A model generated the notes under the pieces. It had not been told where the DNA came from and ran no database searches. It saw nothing but the letters and a program-made list of their open reading frames with translations. Positions 8,845 through 18,634 of a stretch of DNA of 64,000 nucleotides are shown piece after piece (position 1 is the stretch's first letter; each line of letters starts with the position of its first letter). Origin of the DNA: Pedobacter cryophilus. Lineage in GTDB: Bacteria > Bacteroidota > Bacteroidia > Sphingobacteriales > Sphingobacteriaceae. The position numbers and the translations under genes were made by a program. The stretch lies in the NCBI RefSeq assembly GCF_005116455.1, contig NZ_SWBP01000001.1:806001-870000 (forward strand), given 5' to 3'.

Positions 8845-11800
8845 ATGAAAAAAAGCTTACTCATGTTACTTTTTGGTCTGTTTTTTCTAATTGGGCAAAC
8901 TATTGCTCAAGAAAATACCGTTTCCGGAACAGTAACTTCTTCAGAAGACGGTTTATCACTCCCGGGTGTCTCCGTAAAAATTAAAAGCTCAAACGTAGGT
9001 ACTCAAACCAATGTAGATGGTAAATACACCATTAGGGCTAAAGCGGGCGATATACTGGTTTTTTCTTTTTTAGGGACTATTGCCCAAGAAAGAATCGTTG
9101 GAACAGCTTCTCAAATTAATGTTTCCCTAAAGCAAGATAGCAAAGCCTTAGATGAAGTGGTGGTAACAGCCTTAGGTTCAACAGTTCAAAAAAGGTCTTT
9201 AGGAACTTCTCAACAAACGGTTAAAGGAGAAGACATCGCGGGAACGCAAAGAGAAAACTTTATTAACTCTTTACAAGGAAGAGTAGCGGGAGTAGATGTT
9301 ATTAGTACTTCTGGTGTTCCCGGCGCATCATCTTCTATTACTATCAGAGGAGTAAGTTCTATCAGCGGAAGCAACCAACCACTTTTTATTATTGATGGTT
9401 TACCTATTGACAATAAAACATTGAATACATCTGCTTTTTTCTCTGAAATTAGCTCAACAACTTCACAAGCAAATAGGACTAATGATTTTACCAATAGATC
9501 ATCAGATATTAATCCAGAAGATATTGAAAGCTTAGTGGTTTTAAAAGGACCAGAAGCTGCCGCCTTATATGGTATTGATGCGGCAAATGGAGCAATTGTA
9601 ATTACCACAAAAAGAGGTAAAGTTGGAGCTGGCGTTATTGATTATAGCAATAGTTTTAGAATAGAAACACCTAGAGGAAAACCTGAGATTCAAAGAGAAT
9701 ATGGTCCTAGTGCAGTAGGATCAACAACCTTTTTATATTTTGGAGATAAATACCCTGCTGGAACAAAATTTTATGATAATATTGATGGTTTTTTTAAGAC
9801 CGCTTTAACTCAAAAACATAACTTATCATTAAGTGGTGGCGCAGAAAATGTTACCTACAGAATTTCCAGTTCTTTTACTAATCAAAATGGTATTGTTCCT
9901 AATTCTAAATACGATAGAATAACTTTAACAGGTGCAACACAAGCAACATTAAATAAGTGGTTAAAAACAGATTTATCATTAAATTATACTTACGCAAATA
10001 ATGATCAACCACGTAAAGGTGATGGAGGTCCGCTAATTGGATTATTGGTATGGCCACAAACAGATGATGCAACAAACTATCTTACAGCTGTTGGTGAAAG
10101 AAGAAGAATAACCACTTTGGGCGCCGGTAGTGAGATTGATAACCCTTATTTTAATGTTAACAAGAACAAAACCAACTCTAAAAACAATAGAATTTTGGCT
10201 AATTTGGGTTTAACCATCACACCTTTTAAATGGGCCAATATTAAATCTAACATTGGTGTTGATAATTACACAAATCAAAATGTTATCTTAAGACATCCTG
10301 AAAGTACAGCTGGATTTGGATTTAGGGGTATTTTGGATATTGCTAATGATGTTACCCGCAATATTAATGTTCAAAACCTTTTTAATATCAATAAATTCAA
10401 TATTAATAAAGACATATCTTTTGATGCTACTATTGGTCAATCATTACAAGATTTAAGGTCAAATATTGATGCTTCTTATGGAGAAAATTTCTTGGATTTT
10501 AACTTTGTATCTATTAACAATACTTACATAAGAAATGGTAGAAATTCACAAGTAAGACGTCGCTTGTTTAGTGCTTTCGCTAGAGCAACAGCTTCTTATA
10601 AAAATTATTTGTATTTAACCTTAACAGGTAGAAATGACTGGACTTCAACTATCCCAGAAGGTTCAAATTCTTTCTTTTATCCTTCCATTTCATCTAGTTT
10701 TGTTTTTACAGATGTTCCAGCATTTAAAGGATTACAAAAATATTTAACCTCCGGTAAACTAAGAGCTGCTTTTGCACAAGTTGGTAAAGACGCTCGTCCA
10801 TATGCATTTGTCCCAGGTTTAGAATATAAAGGCACAGTTGCAGGCGGTTATGGTTTAGGGTTTACAGGACCAAATCCTGGTTTAAAACCTGAGTTTGCTA
10901 AATCATACGAAATAGGAACTGAATTATCTTTTTTTAAAGACAGATTAGGCTTAGATGTAACAGTTTACAGGAAAGAAACTTCAGATCAGATTATAAATGA
11001 CATCAGAGCGAGTTACGCTACTGGATATATTTTGTTTAACTTAAATGGTGGTAGTACTAGAAACCAAGGTTTAGAAATTACATTAAGCGGTACACCTATT
11101 AAAAATAAAAACTTCGCTTGGAATTTGCTAACTAATTTTGAAAGTGCGAGAGGAAAAGTATTGGCTTTACCCAACGCATTGCCAGAATCTTATGTTTCAG
11201 ATACTTGGTTGTATGGTAACGTTAGAAATGGAAATACTCCAGGTAAATCTACCAGATCTTTAACGGGCACATTTTATTTAAGAAATAAACAAGGCAGTAT
11301 TATTATTGACCCAACTACCGGCCTACCATTAAGATCTACCACGTTTATAGATGGAGGTTATGATAGACAACCAGATTACACAATTGGTTTAACCAATAGT
11401 TTTTCTTACAAAAATTTATCATTATCTTTTTTATTAGACTTTAGAAAGGGAGGTGATATTTTAAACGCAACCCAACAGTATTTAACTGCTAGAGGTTTAA
11501 GTATGAGAACTTTAGATAGAATGGAGCCACGAGTAATTACTGGTGTTTTGCGAGATGGAAGAGAAAATTCTGATACCCCAACAGCTAATAATATTGTTGT
11601 AATACCAAATTACCAAACTGGATATTATACCGGGATTAGTGAAGAATTGTTTATAGAAAAAGATATTAATTGGGTGCGTTTAAGAGATGTTACTTTAAAC
11701 TATAAATTACCAAGTACTCTGCTAAAAAAGCAAAACTTCATTAAAAATGCTAGTTTATTTGTAACAGGAACTGATTTGTTTTTAATTACAAATTACTCGG

Positions 11801-11922
11801 GTTTAGACCCAATTGTTAATGGTAATAGTGCCGCAGTAGGTGGATCGGGTGGTGCTGGTATAGATTATGGAAATTTTCCTATTCCAGCTGGAATTAACCT
11901 AGGTTTAAGAATTGGTTTATAA
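8845..11922 (+). CDS. SusC/RagA-family TonB-linked outer membrane transporter
   Basis: A 1025-residue TonB-dependent porin that imports an oligomeric nutrient together with the SusD-like lipoprotein encoded 16 bases downstream. A signal peptide (LLFGLFFLIGQTIAQ) is followed by a CarboxypepD_reg-like domain (~residues 24-105: VSGTVTSSEDGLSLPGVSVK). The plug follows: DEVVVTALG, LQGRVAGVDV, SITIRGVSSI, PLFIIDGLPIDN, then DIESLVVLKGPEAAALYG and NGAIVITTKRG. The barrel ends in INLGLRIGL. Nearby amino-sugar genes and shared TGCAAT words hint at an amino-sugar or muropeptide substrate. No glycoside hydrolase is present to confirm this. Confidence 0.95.
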   Translation: MKKSLLMLLFGLFFLIGQTIAQENTVSGTVTSSEDGLSLPGVSVKIKSSNVGTQTNVDGKYTIRAKAGDILVFSFLGTIAQERIVGTASQINVSLKQDSKALDEVVVTALGSTVQKRSLGTSQQTVKGEDIAGTQRENFINSLQGRVAGVDVISTSGVPGASSSITIRGVSSISGSNQPLFIIDGLPIDNKTLNTSAFFSEISSTTSQANRTNDFTNRSSDINPEDIESLVVLKGPEAAALYGIDAANGAIVITTKRGKVGAGVIDYSNSFRIETPRGKPEIQREYGPSAVGSTTFLYFGDKYPAGTKFYDNIDGFFKTALTQKHNLSLSGGAENVTYRISSSFTNQNGIVPNSKYDRITLTGATQATLNKWLKTDLSLNYTYANNDQPRKGDGGPLIGLLVWPQTDDATNYLTAVGERRRITTLGAGSEIDNPYFNVNKNKTNSKNNRILANLGLTITPFKWANIKSNIGVDNYTNQNVILRHPESTAGFGFRGILDIANDVTRNINVQNLFNINKFNINKDISFDATIGQSLQDLRSNIDASYGENFLDFNFVSINNTYIRNGRNSQVRRRLFSAFARATASYKNYLYLTLTGRNDWTSTIPEGSNSFFYPSISSSFVFTDVPAFKGLQKYLTSGKLRAAFAQVGKDARPYAFVPGLEYKGTVAGGYGLGFTGPNPGLKPEFAKSYEIGTELSFFKDRLGLDVTVYRKETSDQIINDIRASYATGYILFNLNGGSTRNQGLEITLSGTPIKNKNFAWNLLTNFESARGKVLALPNALPESYVSDTWLYGNVRNGNTPGKSTRSLTGTFYLRNKQGSIIIDPTTGLPLRSTTFIDGGYDRQPDYTIGLTNSFSYKNLSLSFLLDFRKGGDILNATQQYLTARGLSMRTLDRMEPRVITGVLRDGRENSDTPTANNIVVIPNYQTGYYTGISEELFIEKDINWVRLRDVTLNYKLPSTLLKKQNFIKNASLFVTGTDLFLITNYSGLDPIVNGNSAAVGGSGGAGIDYGNFPIPAGINLGLRIGL

Positions 11923-11938
11923 ATAAGGAGATCATAAA

Positions 11939-13507
11939 ATGAAAAAAATATTAATGATATGCTTAATTACTTGCCTGGTAGCGGCAAGTGGTTGTAAAGA
12001 TTATCTGGATGTAAATAAAAATCCAAATGCTCCAGAAAATGCGGCAGCTAATTTATACTTAGCCCCTATGTTACATTGGATGGTAACATCGCCACAGTTT
12101 GATGCAAGGTTTATAGGTAGATATACTCAAAATTGGTATCTTCCTACTACCGCAATAACAACATGGGACCAACAAGGATATGATACATCAAGTGACAATG
12201 GAGGGCAATTGTGGAGAGATGTATATTGGAGCTTAGGGCATAATTTAAATAGAATGATTACGCAAGCCGAGGCAGAACAACGCTGGGATGTTTTAGGAGT
12301 AGGTTATATTTTAAAGGCCTGGGGCTGGCAATCTTTAACTGATTTACATGGCGAAATAATAATTAAAGAAGCTTTTGATGAGACTAAAACTAGTTTTAAG
12401 TATGATACACAAGAATTTGCTTATCAAGAAGTACAAAGGTTATTAACTTTAGCTATAGCTAACTTGCAGAGAACGGATGGCTTTGTAAATCAATCTTATT
12501 TAGCAGTTGGAGATAAAATTTATAATGGTGATAGAAGTAAATGGATAAAATTTGCTTACGGTTTATTAGCTATTAACTTAAATCATTATTCTAATAAAAC
12601 CGGTGTATATAATCCTGATGCGGTAATAGATGCCGTAAATAAATCATTTGCAAGTAATATTGACAACGCACTATTGGCTTATTCTAATACTGCAAATGAT
12701 GACACCAACTTTTTTGGTCCTCGACGCCAAAACATGCAAAATTATCGTCAAACTCAGTTTATAGTGAACCTCTTAAACGGGTCGCAATTTGGTGGAGTAG
12801 ATGATCCAAGAAGAACTAGAATGTTGGCCCCATCTCCAGATGGACAGTATAGAGGCTTAGATATCAACATTATTAATTTTGGTACATTAACAACAGCTCA
12901 AAGACCAAATAATATTTGGGGTTATGCAGCAAACATTTCATCAGGAGTAAAAACAACTTATATTTTTGATGATAAATCTATTATGCCCGGAATGACTTAT
13001 TCACAATTGCAATTTATAAAAGCAGAAGCAGCTTATAAAAAAGGTGATAAAACAACTGCATTAACAGCATATACCAATGGGGTTTCTGCACATATAGATT
13101 TTGTGAATGAAAGAAACCTTGATAATAAGCAGTTACCTACACAAATTACACCAACAGAAAAGGCTACTTTTTTGGCAAATCCAAACATCATTCCAACTGC
13201 CGCCAATTTAAATTTATCTCAAATTATGAGTCAGAAATATATTGCTCAATGGGGTTGGGGGCATTTAGAAACTTGGATGGATTTAAGAAGATATGGATAT
13301 ACAAATGTGGAAGCATTAACTGGAAAGCAAGTGTTTTTAGGCTTTGGAGTTCCTACGGCTTTGTTTGGAGATAATGGAGGTAAAACTGTTCAAAGAATAA
13401 GACCAAGATACAATTCTGAATATGTTTGGAATATAAAAAGTTTAGAAGAAATAGGTGGTTTAGCAACTGATTATCAAACTAAACCTTTATGGATTATTCA
13501 ACCTTAA
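11939..13507 (+). CDS. SusD/RagB-family nutrient-binding lipoprotein (SusD-like 2 type)
   Basis: The surface lipoprotein partner of the preceding SusC, acting as the lid that captures substrate. The signal peptide ends in a lipobox (VAASGC, acylated Cys about residue 19), followed by KDYLDVNKNPNAPENA, the hallmark N-terminus of the SusD-like 2 group. The body is helical and TPR-like, with the SusD motifs YSQLQFIKAEAAYKKGD and QIMSQKYIAQWGWGHLETWMD-type sequence near the C-terminus. Length 522 is typical. AAGGAG lies 8 bases before the ATG, a strong Shine-Dalgarno that is unusual among these genes. Confidence 0.93.
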   Translation: MKKILMICLITCLVAASGCKDYLDVNKNPNAPENAAANLYLAPMLHWMVTSPQFDARFIGRYTQNWYLPTTAITTWDQQGYDTSSDNGGQLWRDVYWSLGHNLNRMITQAEAEQRWDVLGVGYILKAWGWQSLTDLHGEIIIKEAFDETKTSFKYDTQEFAYQEVQRLLTLAIANLQRTDGFVNQSYLAVGDKIYNGDRSKWIKFAYGLLAINLNHYSNKTGVYNPDAVIDAVNKSFASNIDNALLAYSNTANDDTNFFGPRRQNMQNYRQTQFIVNLLNGSQFGGVDDPRRTRMLAPSPDGQYRGLDINIINFGTLTTAQRPNNIWGYAANISSGVKTTYIFDDKSIMPGMTYSQLQFIKAEAAYKKGDKTTALTAYTNGVSAHIDFVNERNLDNKQLPTQITPTEKATFLANPNIIPTAANLNLSQIMSQKYIAQWGWGHLETWMDLRRYGYTNVEALTGKQVFLGFGVPTALFGDNGGKTVQRIRPRYNSEYVWNIKSLEEIGGLATDYQTKPLWIIQP

Positions 13508-13517
13508 TTTTAAAATT

Positions 13518-14306
13518 ATGAAAACTAATAATATTTATACTTTATTAATTTTTTGTGCAATGCTAATCATATCTTCTTGTGATAAAGATGCAGTACAAAT
13601 AATTCACACACCGCCAAATGGCCCTTTGGTAAGGGTTTATAATTTTGCTCTTAATGGTCCTAGTGCAAATTTCTTTATCAATGATTTTAAAATATCTGCT
13701 GCAAACTCAACAACTGGTAAAGAATTAGCTACCGGATTGGGTTACAGCGGCGTTTTTCCTACTAATAATAGCTATATAAATGCGCCAACAAGTGGCAGCG
13801 TGGCCTTTAAAACAATTGTGCCTTTAAACGCTACTGTAAATCCTGGTATAACAGTAGCTAATGTAACCTCAACAATAGAAACGGGTAAATACTATTCTTT
13901 TTACACCAGCGGAGTTTTTGATGCAACCGCAAAGACCACATCTGGCTTTATTATAGAAGATATGATTCCTGCGGTTGATACCTCCACAGCTTATGTCAGA
14001 ATTGTAAATACTGTTCCAAATGCAGGCATTGCCGGGTTTGATTTAAAAGGGGTAAATACAACTACGTTAGCTACAGTTGTTATTGCTGCGCCTACGGCAT
14101 ATAAAGCAGCGTCAGAATTTGTAAAAGTGCCTAATGGCATTTATAATTTAACTGCTGTAAGTACAAATACACCTACAAGTTATACCATCATAAGAAATGC
14201 GGTATCGTTTTCTAAAGGTTTTGTTTATACCATTTCTACCAGAGGAGACGCAACCTTAGCTACAGGTACAAATGCTAGGGCTTTAGATTTAACCCGAAAC
14301 AGGTAG
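13518..14306 (+). CDS. DUF4397-type lipoprotein, third gene of the SusCD operon
   Basis: A 262-residue predicted outer membrane lipoprotein with lipobox LIISSCDKD. It contains repeated beta-sandwich-like stretches: VRVYNFALNGPSANFFIN, AYVRIVNTVPNAGIAGFDLKG and GIYNLTAVSTNTPTSYTII. This matches the DUF4397 pattern of a conserved V-R-hydrophobic-N opening. It starts 10 bases after the SusD gene and is followed by a strong terminator, so it closes the operon. Third-gene lipoproteins in such operons usually bind ligand at the cell surface; that role is inferred here. Confidence 0.78.
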   Translation: MKTNNIYTLLIFCAMLIISSCDKDAVQIIHTPPNGPLVRVYNFALNGPSANFFINDFKISAANSTTGKELATGLGYSGVFPTNNSYINAPTSGSVAFKTIVPLNATVNPGITVANVTSTIETGKYYSFYTSGVFDATAKTTSGFIIEDMIPAVDTSTAYVRIVNTVPNAGIAGFDLKGVNTTTLATVVIAAPTAYKAASEFVKVPNGIYNLTAVSTNTPTSYTIIRNAVSFSKGFVYTISTRGDATLATGTNARALDLTRNR

Positions 14307-14337
14307 TAAACATTTATTCTTCACATAATCAATCTTA

Positions 14338-14368
14338 ATCCTCACCCCTAAAAGGTGGGGATTTTTTT
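14338..14368 (+). terminator. Rho-independent terminator of the SusCD-DUF4397 operon
   Basis: Stem arms ATCCTCACC (14338-14346) and GGTGGGGAT (14354-14362) pair over 9 bp with one G-T, around a 7-base loop. A run of T's follows to 14368. It lies 32 bases after the DUF4397 stop. Confidence 0.9.
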
Positions 14369-14475
14369 ATCCCAAATTCTTCACCGTTTATCGGTTTTAA
14401 ATTTCCACTCATCGGAAACACCTTCTAAAAACTGGGCTTTAGCTTCACCTTTACATCGTTACTTAAAACAACGGT

Positions 14476-16581
14476 ATGAAAAAGTTAATTCTTGTACTTT
14501 CTTTCAATTTAATCATCGGCTTTAGTTACGCTCAAACTTTAATTAGCGGAATAATAAAGGATAACAAATCAAAGCTTTTACCTGGTGTAAGTATTTCTAT
14601 CAAAAACTCTTATGACGGAACCAGCTCAGATAGCACCGGAAAATTTACTTTTAAATCTTTTGAAAAAGGAGAGCAATGGCTTGTTTTTTCGGCTATTGGT
14701 TTTGGCTTTGATAGCACTAAAATAGTGTTAGACGGACAATTAATACAGCTTTCTTTAACTCTAAAAGAACAATTAAACGAGTTAAATGCGGTAGTAATTT
14801 CTGCCGGAACATTTGAAGCTAGTGACACTAAAAAAGGGGTGGTTTTAAATTCTTTAGACGTAGCCACCACCGCTGGTGCCGAAGCTGATGTTTTTGCTGC
14901 CTTACAAACTCTACCAGGCACACAACCTGCTGCTTCAGAAAACGGATTGTTTGTTAGAGGTGGCGCAGCATCAGAAACCAACACTTATTTTGATGGAATG
15001 TTGATTAAAAATCCTTTCAACACTCAAGTACCAGAACAAGCTTCAAGAGGTAGATTTAGTCCGTTTTTGTTTAAAGGAACAACATTTTCTGCAGGTGGTT
15101 ACTCAGCCGTTTACGGACAAGCTTTATCATCAGCATTAATTTTAGAAAGTAAAGATTTACCTGCTAAAACTGTTTCAGATATTTCATTGATGACGGTTGG
15201 TGCTGGCTTTAATCAGGATATCAGATTTAAAAATAGTTCACTTTCTATCGGTGGAAACTACATCAATTTAAAACCTGCTTTATCGGTTTTTAAACAACAA
15301 ACAGATTGGGTAAATGAGCCAACTTCAGCAGGTGGAACTATCCAATATAAATGGAAAACTTCAAATACTGGGATGTTTAAATCTTATGTAGAATATTCAA
15401 AATCAGATTTAAGTTTAAACACCAACAATTTAGACAGCCAAACTAAAAATCCGTTTAGTAATGGAAACCATAACTTCTACAGCAATTTAAGCTATCAGGA
15501 TTATATCGGTAGCAACTGGAAAATTAACACCGCTTTCTCTGCAAGTAATAACCAAGATAATGGCTTAATCAATATCAATCAATACGGTAGAACCGATAGA
15601 TTGGCGCAAGCAAAAGCGACCGCAACAAGATATATTGGTACTTTATCAACCCTAAAAATCGGAACGGATTGGTTAAATAGTAATCGTGAAGAAAGTTGGG
15701 ATGGTTTAAAAAGAGATTACAATGATAATTTAAATTCAGCTTACGCCGAAGGAGATATCTTCTTATCTCAAAACTTAGTTGCTAGGGTGGGTTTAAGAGG
15801 CGAATACTCTTCCTACTTAGGTGCAGCAAATGTAGCTCCTCGTTTATCATTGGCTTATAAAACTGGTAAATTCAGTCAGCTTTCATTTGCTTATGGCGAG
15901 TTTTTCCAAAACCCTGAGGACCAATATTTGGTGCAAAGCAAGCAATTAGATTTTCAGAAAGCAACACATTACATGGCCAACTTTCAAAAAATTGGAAGCG
16001 GACAAACCTTTAGAGTTGAGGCTTATTACAAAAAATACGCTGATTTGGTAAAGACCAATCCAACTTTTAACAACAACGGTTTTGGCTACGCAAAAGGGGT
16101 TGATTTATTTTGGAGAGATAAAAAGACTTTTAAAGGTGTTGACTACTGGGTTTCATACTCGTACTTAGATACCAAAAGAGATTTTCAAAATTACCCAACA
16201 TTGGCTACTCCTCATTTTGGAGCAAAACACTGCTTAAACATTGTTTACAAGCAGTTTTTCTCAAAGTTGAAATCTTATGTTGGGGCAACTTACAGTGTAG
16301 CATCTGGTAGACCTTTTAATAACCCAAACGCTGTTGAATTTATGAATGAGCGTACCAAAACCTTTCAAAACTTAAGTGTGAACGTGAGCTATTTAACCAG
16401 AGTTTTTGGAAACTACACGGTGCTATATACTTCGGTAAGTAACCTGCCAGGTTTTAGAAATGAATTTGGATATCGCTATTCTCAAAACGGAAATAACCGC
16501 CAAGCTATTGAGCCTCCAGCTTTAAGAAATGTATTTGTAGGCTTATTTATCACAATAGGAGATGATACTTATAAAAATTAA
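14476..16581 (+). CDS. TonB-dependent receptor with CarboxypepD_reg-like domain
   Basis: A 701-residue outer membrane receptor, shorter than SusC proteins and without a SusD partner. Signal peptide LVLSFNLIIGFSYAQ; carboxypeptidase regulatory-like domain at ~21-105 (LISGIIKDNKSKLLPGVSIS). The plug includes NAVVISAGTFEAS, FAALQTLPGTQPAASENGLF-type sequence and VRGGAASETNTYFDGM. The rest is barrel, with strands such as LVARVGLRGEYSSYLG. The next gene, 81 bases on, encodes a periplasmic TPR-like protein, and the pair probably works together. The ligand is unknown. Confidence 0.9.
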   Translation: MKKLILVLSFNLIIGFSYAQTLISGIIKDNKSKLLPGVSISIKNSYDGTSSDSTGKFTFKSFEKGEQWLVFSAIGFGFDSTKIVLDGQLIQLSLTLKEQLNELNAVVISAGTFEASDTKKGVVLNSLDVATTAGAEADVFAALQTLPGTQPAASENGLFVRGGAASETNTYFDGMLIKNPFNTQVPEQASRGRFSPFLFKGTTFSAGGYSAVYGQALSSALILESKDLPAKTVSDISLMTVGAGFNQDIRFKNSSLSIGGNYINLKPALSVFKQQTDWVNEPTSAGGTIQYKWKTSNTGMFKSYVEYSKSDLSLNTNNLDSQTKNPFSNGNHNFYSNLSYQDYIGSNWKINTAFSASNNQDNGLININQYGRTDRLAQAKATATRYIGTLSTLKIGTDWLNSNREESWDGLKRDYNDNLNSAYAEGDIFLSQNLVARVGLRGEYSSYLGAANVAPRLSLAYKTGKFSQLSFAYGEFFQNPEDQYLVQSKQLDFQKATHYMANFQKIGSGQTFRVEAYYKKYADLVKTNPTFNNNGFGYAKGVDLFWRDKKTFKGVDYWVSYSYLDTKRDFQNYPTLATPHFGAKHCLNIVYKQFFSKLKSYVGATYSVASGRPFNNPNAVEFMNERTKTFQNLSVNVSYLTRVFGNYTVLYTSVSNLPGFRNEFGYRYSQNGNNRQAIEPPALRNVFVGLFITIGDDTYKN

Positions 16582-16662
16582 AGGATTAAGGTAGAAAGAA
16601 CAAAGATTAAGGACTAAATAAATCAAATAACAAAAAGTAACAAACTATTAATAATAAAAATC

Positions 16663-17307
16663 ATGAAAACTAAAATCACCACAACAATCGCAATCGCATT
16701 TATCTTTATTGCAACATTAGTAAAAGCACAAGACGAAAAGTACATTGCAGCTATGAAAACAGGGATGCAATTATTCTCTACTGCAAAATCAGGAGCAGAT
16801 TTTACAGCAGCTTCAAACCATTTTGAAAGAGTGGCTGGCATTGCAAAAACAGAATGGTTACCTTTTTACTACGCTGCTTATACGCAAATGATTAACGGAA
16901 CAACTTTACAAGACGCCAATCAAAAAGATTTGGTTTATGATAAAGCCTTAGAATTAATTGGCAAAGCCGAAGTTTTAAATCCTGCTGAAAGTGAAATTGC
17001 TGCTTTAAAAGGCTACATCACTTTTATGAAAATTTATGTTGACCCAATGACTAGAATGCAAAGCGGAATGGGAGAAGCTATGGCATCTTTACAAAAAGCA
17101 AAAGCTTTAAATCCAGAAAATCCTCGTCCGTATTTTATTATTGCACAAAACCAATTTTATACTCCTGAAGCTTATGGTGGTGGAAAAAAAGTGGCTAAAC
17201 CAAGTTTAGAAACAGCAGCAGCAAAATTTGAAGCTTTTAAAGCAGATGGTTTTGCACCGTCTTGGGGAAAAGACCAAAACCAAGCGCTTTTAGAACAATG
17301 TAAATAG
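16663..17307 (+). CDS. Exported TPR-like protein paired with the TonB receptor
   Basis: A 214-residue secreted protein (signal peptide ending LVKAQ) built of helical hairpins. The segments ALELIGKAEVLNPAESEIAA and MASLQKAKALNPENPRPYFI are TPR-like (A/L pattern and xLNPxN/E turns). It probably acts in the periplasm as a partner of the receptor just upstream. A paired hairpin terminator follows at 17329-17364. The biochemical role is not evident. Confidence 0.65.
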   Translation: MKTKITTTIAIAFIFIATLVKAQDEKYIAAMKTGMQLFSTAKSGADFTAASNHFERVAGIAKTEWLPFYYAAYTQMINGTTLQDANQKDLVYDKALELIGKAEVLNPAESEIAALKGYITFMKIYVDPMTRMQSGMGEAMASLQKAKALNPENPRPYFIIAQNQFYTPEAYGGGKKVAKPSLETAAAKFEAFKADGFAPSWGKDQNQALLEQCK

Positions 17308-17328
17308 TTATAGAATTATTTAGAATTG

Positions 17329-17364
17329 AAAAAGGCATTTGGATGGTGTTCCAAAAGCCTTTTT
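17329..17364. terminator. Bidirectional terminator between convergent genes
   Basis: Arms AAAAAGGC-A-TTTGGA and TCCAAA-A-GCCTTTTT pair over 14 bp with one A-A mismatch around TGGTGT. T-runs follow on both strands, so it can serve the TPR-like gene (+) and the lipoprotein gene ending at 17390 (-). Confidence 0.88.
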
Positions 17365-17389
17365 GATATTTTAAGAGACTTACTTATAC

Positions 17390-17920
17390 TTACTCAATTT
17401 TTATATCAAATCTACCCTCAGTAGCATCAATAATTGAGCATCCACTTTTTACTAGTTTAAAGTTAAAAGTTCCGGAGATAAATTTATTGGTAAGGTCTAA
17501 TTTAGTTATTGTTAAACTACCAGAAATAGTTGTGTCATCTAAATAGTAACAATTACTTTTTGAATCATAGTAAATAATATTTTTTGAGGCTGTGGAAAAT
17601 TGATAAGTTCCTGTTTTATTTACTCCGGTAGATCCTATTGCTAATTCCATTATATCTTTTTCTGAAATATATCTATTTGCAATAATTCCAAATGAACCAT
17701 TTAAGTAACCAGGATCGTACGTTAAATCTAATCTTTGTTTCAACAAAGGCGTTTTGGGAACCCATACTTCGCCATTTAATAAAAATCCGAAAGTGTTTTT
17801 CCCTTCTTGAGTAGCAGGTGGTAAAGCATTAATTCCTGTTTCTTCCTTTTTACATTGCATTCCTGTAAAAAGTAGAAAGCTTAAAAAAAGAAGAAATATT
17901 AGTGGTTTTAGATATTTCAT
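17390..17920 (-). CDS. Lipoprotein of the DUF6252-like group, paralogue 1
   Basis: A 176-residue predicted lipoprotein: hydrophobic LIFLLFLSFLLFTGMQC with the acylated Cys at the end, then TQEGKNTFGFLLNGEVWVP. The GxGTFGxLxNGEVW block and the late GRFDIKIE ending resemble Bacteroidota DUF6252-type proteins. It is clearly paralogous to the gene 18 bases upstream (17939-18433): same signal peptide pattern (MKYLK, LLFTGMQC), same NGEVW block, same TEGRFD ending. The two form a tandem duplication, probably one operon. Function unknown. Confidence 0.65.
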   Translation of the reverse strand: MKYLKPLIFLLFLSFLLFTGMQCKKEETGINALPPATQEGKNTFGFLLNGEVWVPKTPLLKQRLDLTYDPGYLNGSFGIIANRYISEKDIMELAIGSTGVNKTGTYQFSTASKNIIYYDSKSNCYYLDDTTISGSLTITKLDLTNKFISGTFNFKLVKSGCSIIDATEGRFDIKIE

Positions 17921-17938
17921 TGGTGCGATTTATATATT

Positions 17939-18433
17939 CTAGATAGTGAATTTATCATCAAACCTTCCTTCGGTTATTTCGACAATTTCTCCAGAACTAC
18001 TTTTAGCTTTAAACCAAAACTTACCTGAAATGATTTGATTTACTTTATCATACTTAGTGACTGTAAGAATACCTTCAGTTATTTTGAAAATTTTAGTATC
18101 AACACTGTATTCAACAAAATTTATATCCAAACTTAAATTATAAGTACCAACATCAACCATATTTCTTACACCAAAACTAATACCTGTGTTAGACTTACTT
18201 GCTCCAATACTCAAGATGTTGAATTGAATTGTTGTTGTTAAGCCCGCATAAGGAAATTTCCCTCTTGGCAACCACACTTCTCCATTTACCAAACAACCAA
18301 AGGTGCCTTTTCCGGTTTGAGTTTCTGCTGGAAGTACTTCTTCTTTATTCGTTTCATCTTTCTCACATTGCATTCCTGTAAAGAGTAGAAAGCTTATAAA
18401 AAGGAAAAGAGATAATGATTTTAAATATTTCAT
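17939..18433 (-). CDS. Lipoprotein of the DUF6252-like group, paralogue 2
   Basis: A 164-residue lipoprotein starting MKYLKSLSLFLFISFLLF with lipobox TGMQC. TQTGKGTFGCLVNGEVWLP is the recognisable family block, and the protein ends with ITEGRFDDKFTI. It has an extra Cys in GTFGCLVN that the downstream paralogue lacks. The middle regions of the two copies have drifted apart far more than their ends. Its own promoter lies in the 18434-18530 gap. Function unknown. Confidence 0.65.
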   Translation of the reverse strand: MKYLKSLSLFLFISFLLFTGMQCEKDETNKEEVLPAETQTGKGTFGCLVNGEVWLPRGKFPYAGLTTTIQFNILSIGASKSNTGISFGVRNMVDVGTYNLSLDINFVEYSVDTKIFKITEGILTVTKYDKVNQIISGKFWFKAKSSSGEIVEITEGRFDDKFTI

Positions 18434-18531
18434 AAGGTAATTTTTAAAGAAGATACGATGTTAAAGCTAATAAAGATACAAAGCTCAATAAATAAGCATG
18501 TTAAATTATTATCAAATCTTTTAAAAACCAA

Positions 18532-18565
18532 AAAAGGCTTCTAGGTGTAAACCTAGAAGCCTTTT
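18532..18565 (-). terminator. Strong hairpin terminator, oriented mainly for the minus strand
   Basis: AAGGCTTCTAGGT (18534-18546), loop GTAA, ACCTAGAAGCCTT (18551-18563) form a perfect 13-bp stem. On the minus strand it is followed by seven T's. It lies about 180 bases past the efp fragment stop, with the repeat element at 18635-18729 in between. Confidence 0.82.
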
Positions 18566-18634
18566 AATTTATAACCGAAATACGTTGTTGATTTATTGTG
18601 AAGATGGTTTATCGCTGTTTCTACGTTAATACAT

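Noticed and set aside
9210-9608. 132-residue antisense ORF within susC
   Set aside because: Shadow of the conserved plug-coding region in another frame; no start context or family likeness.
8845-14306. Complete polysaccharide utilisation locus
   Set aside because: There are SusC and SusD homologues and a third lipoprotein, but no glycoside hydrolase, lyase or hybrid two-component sensor, so only a transport operon is claimed.
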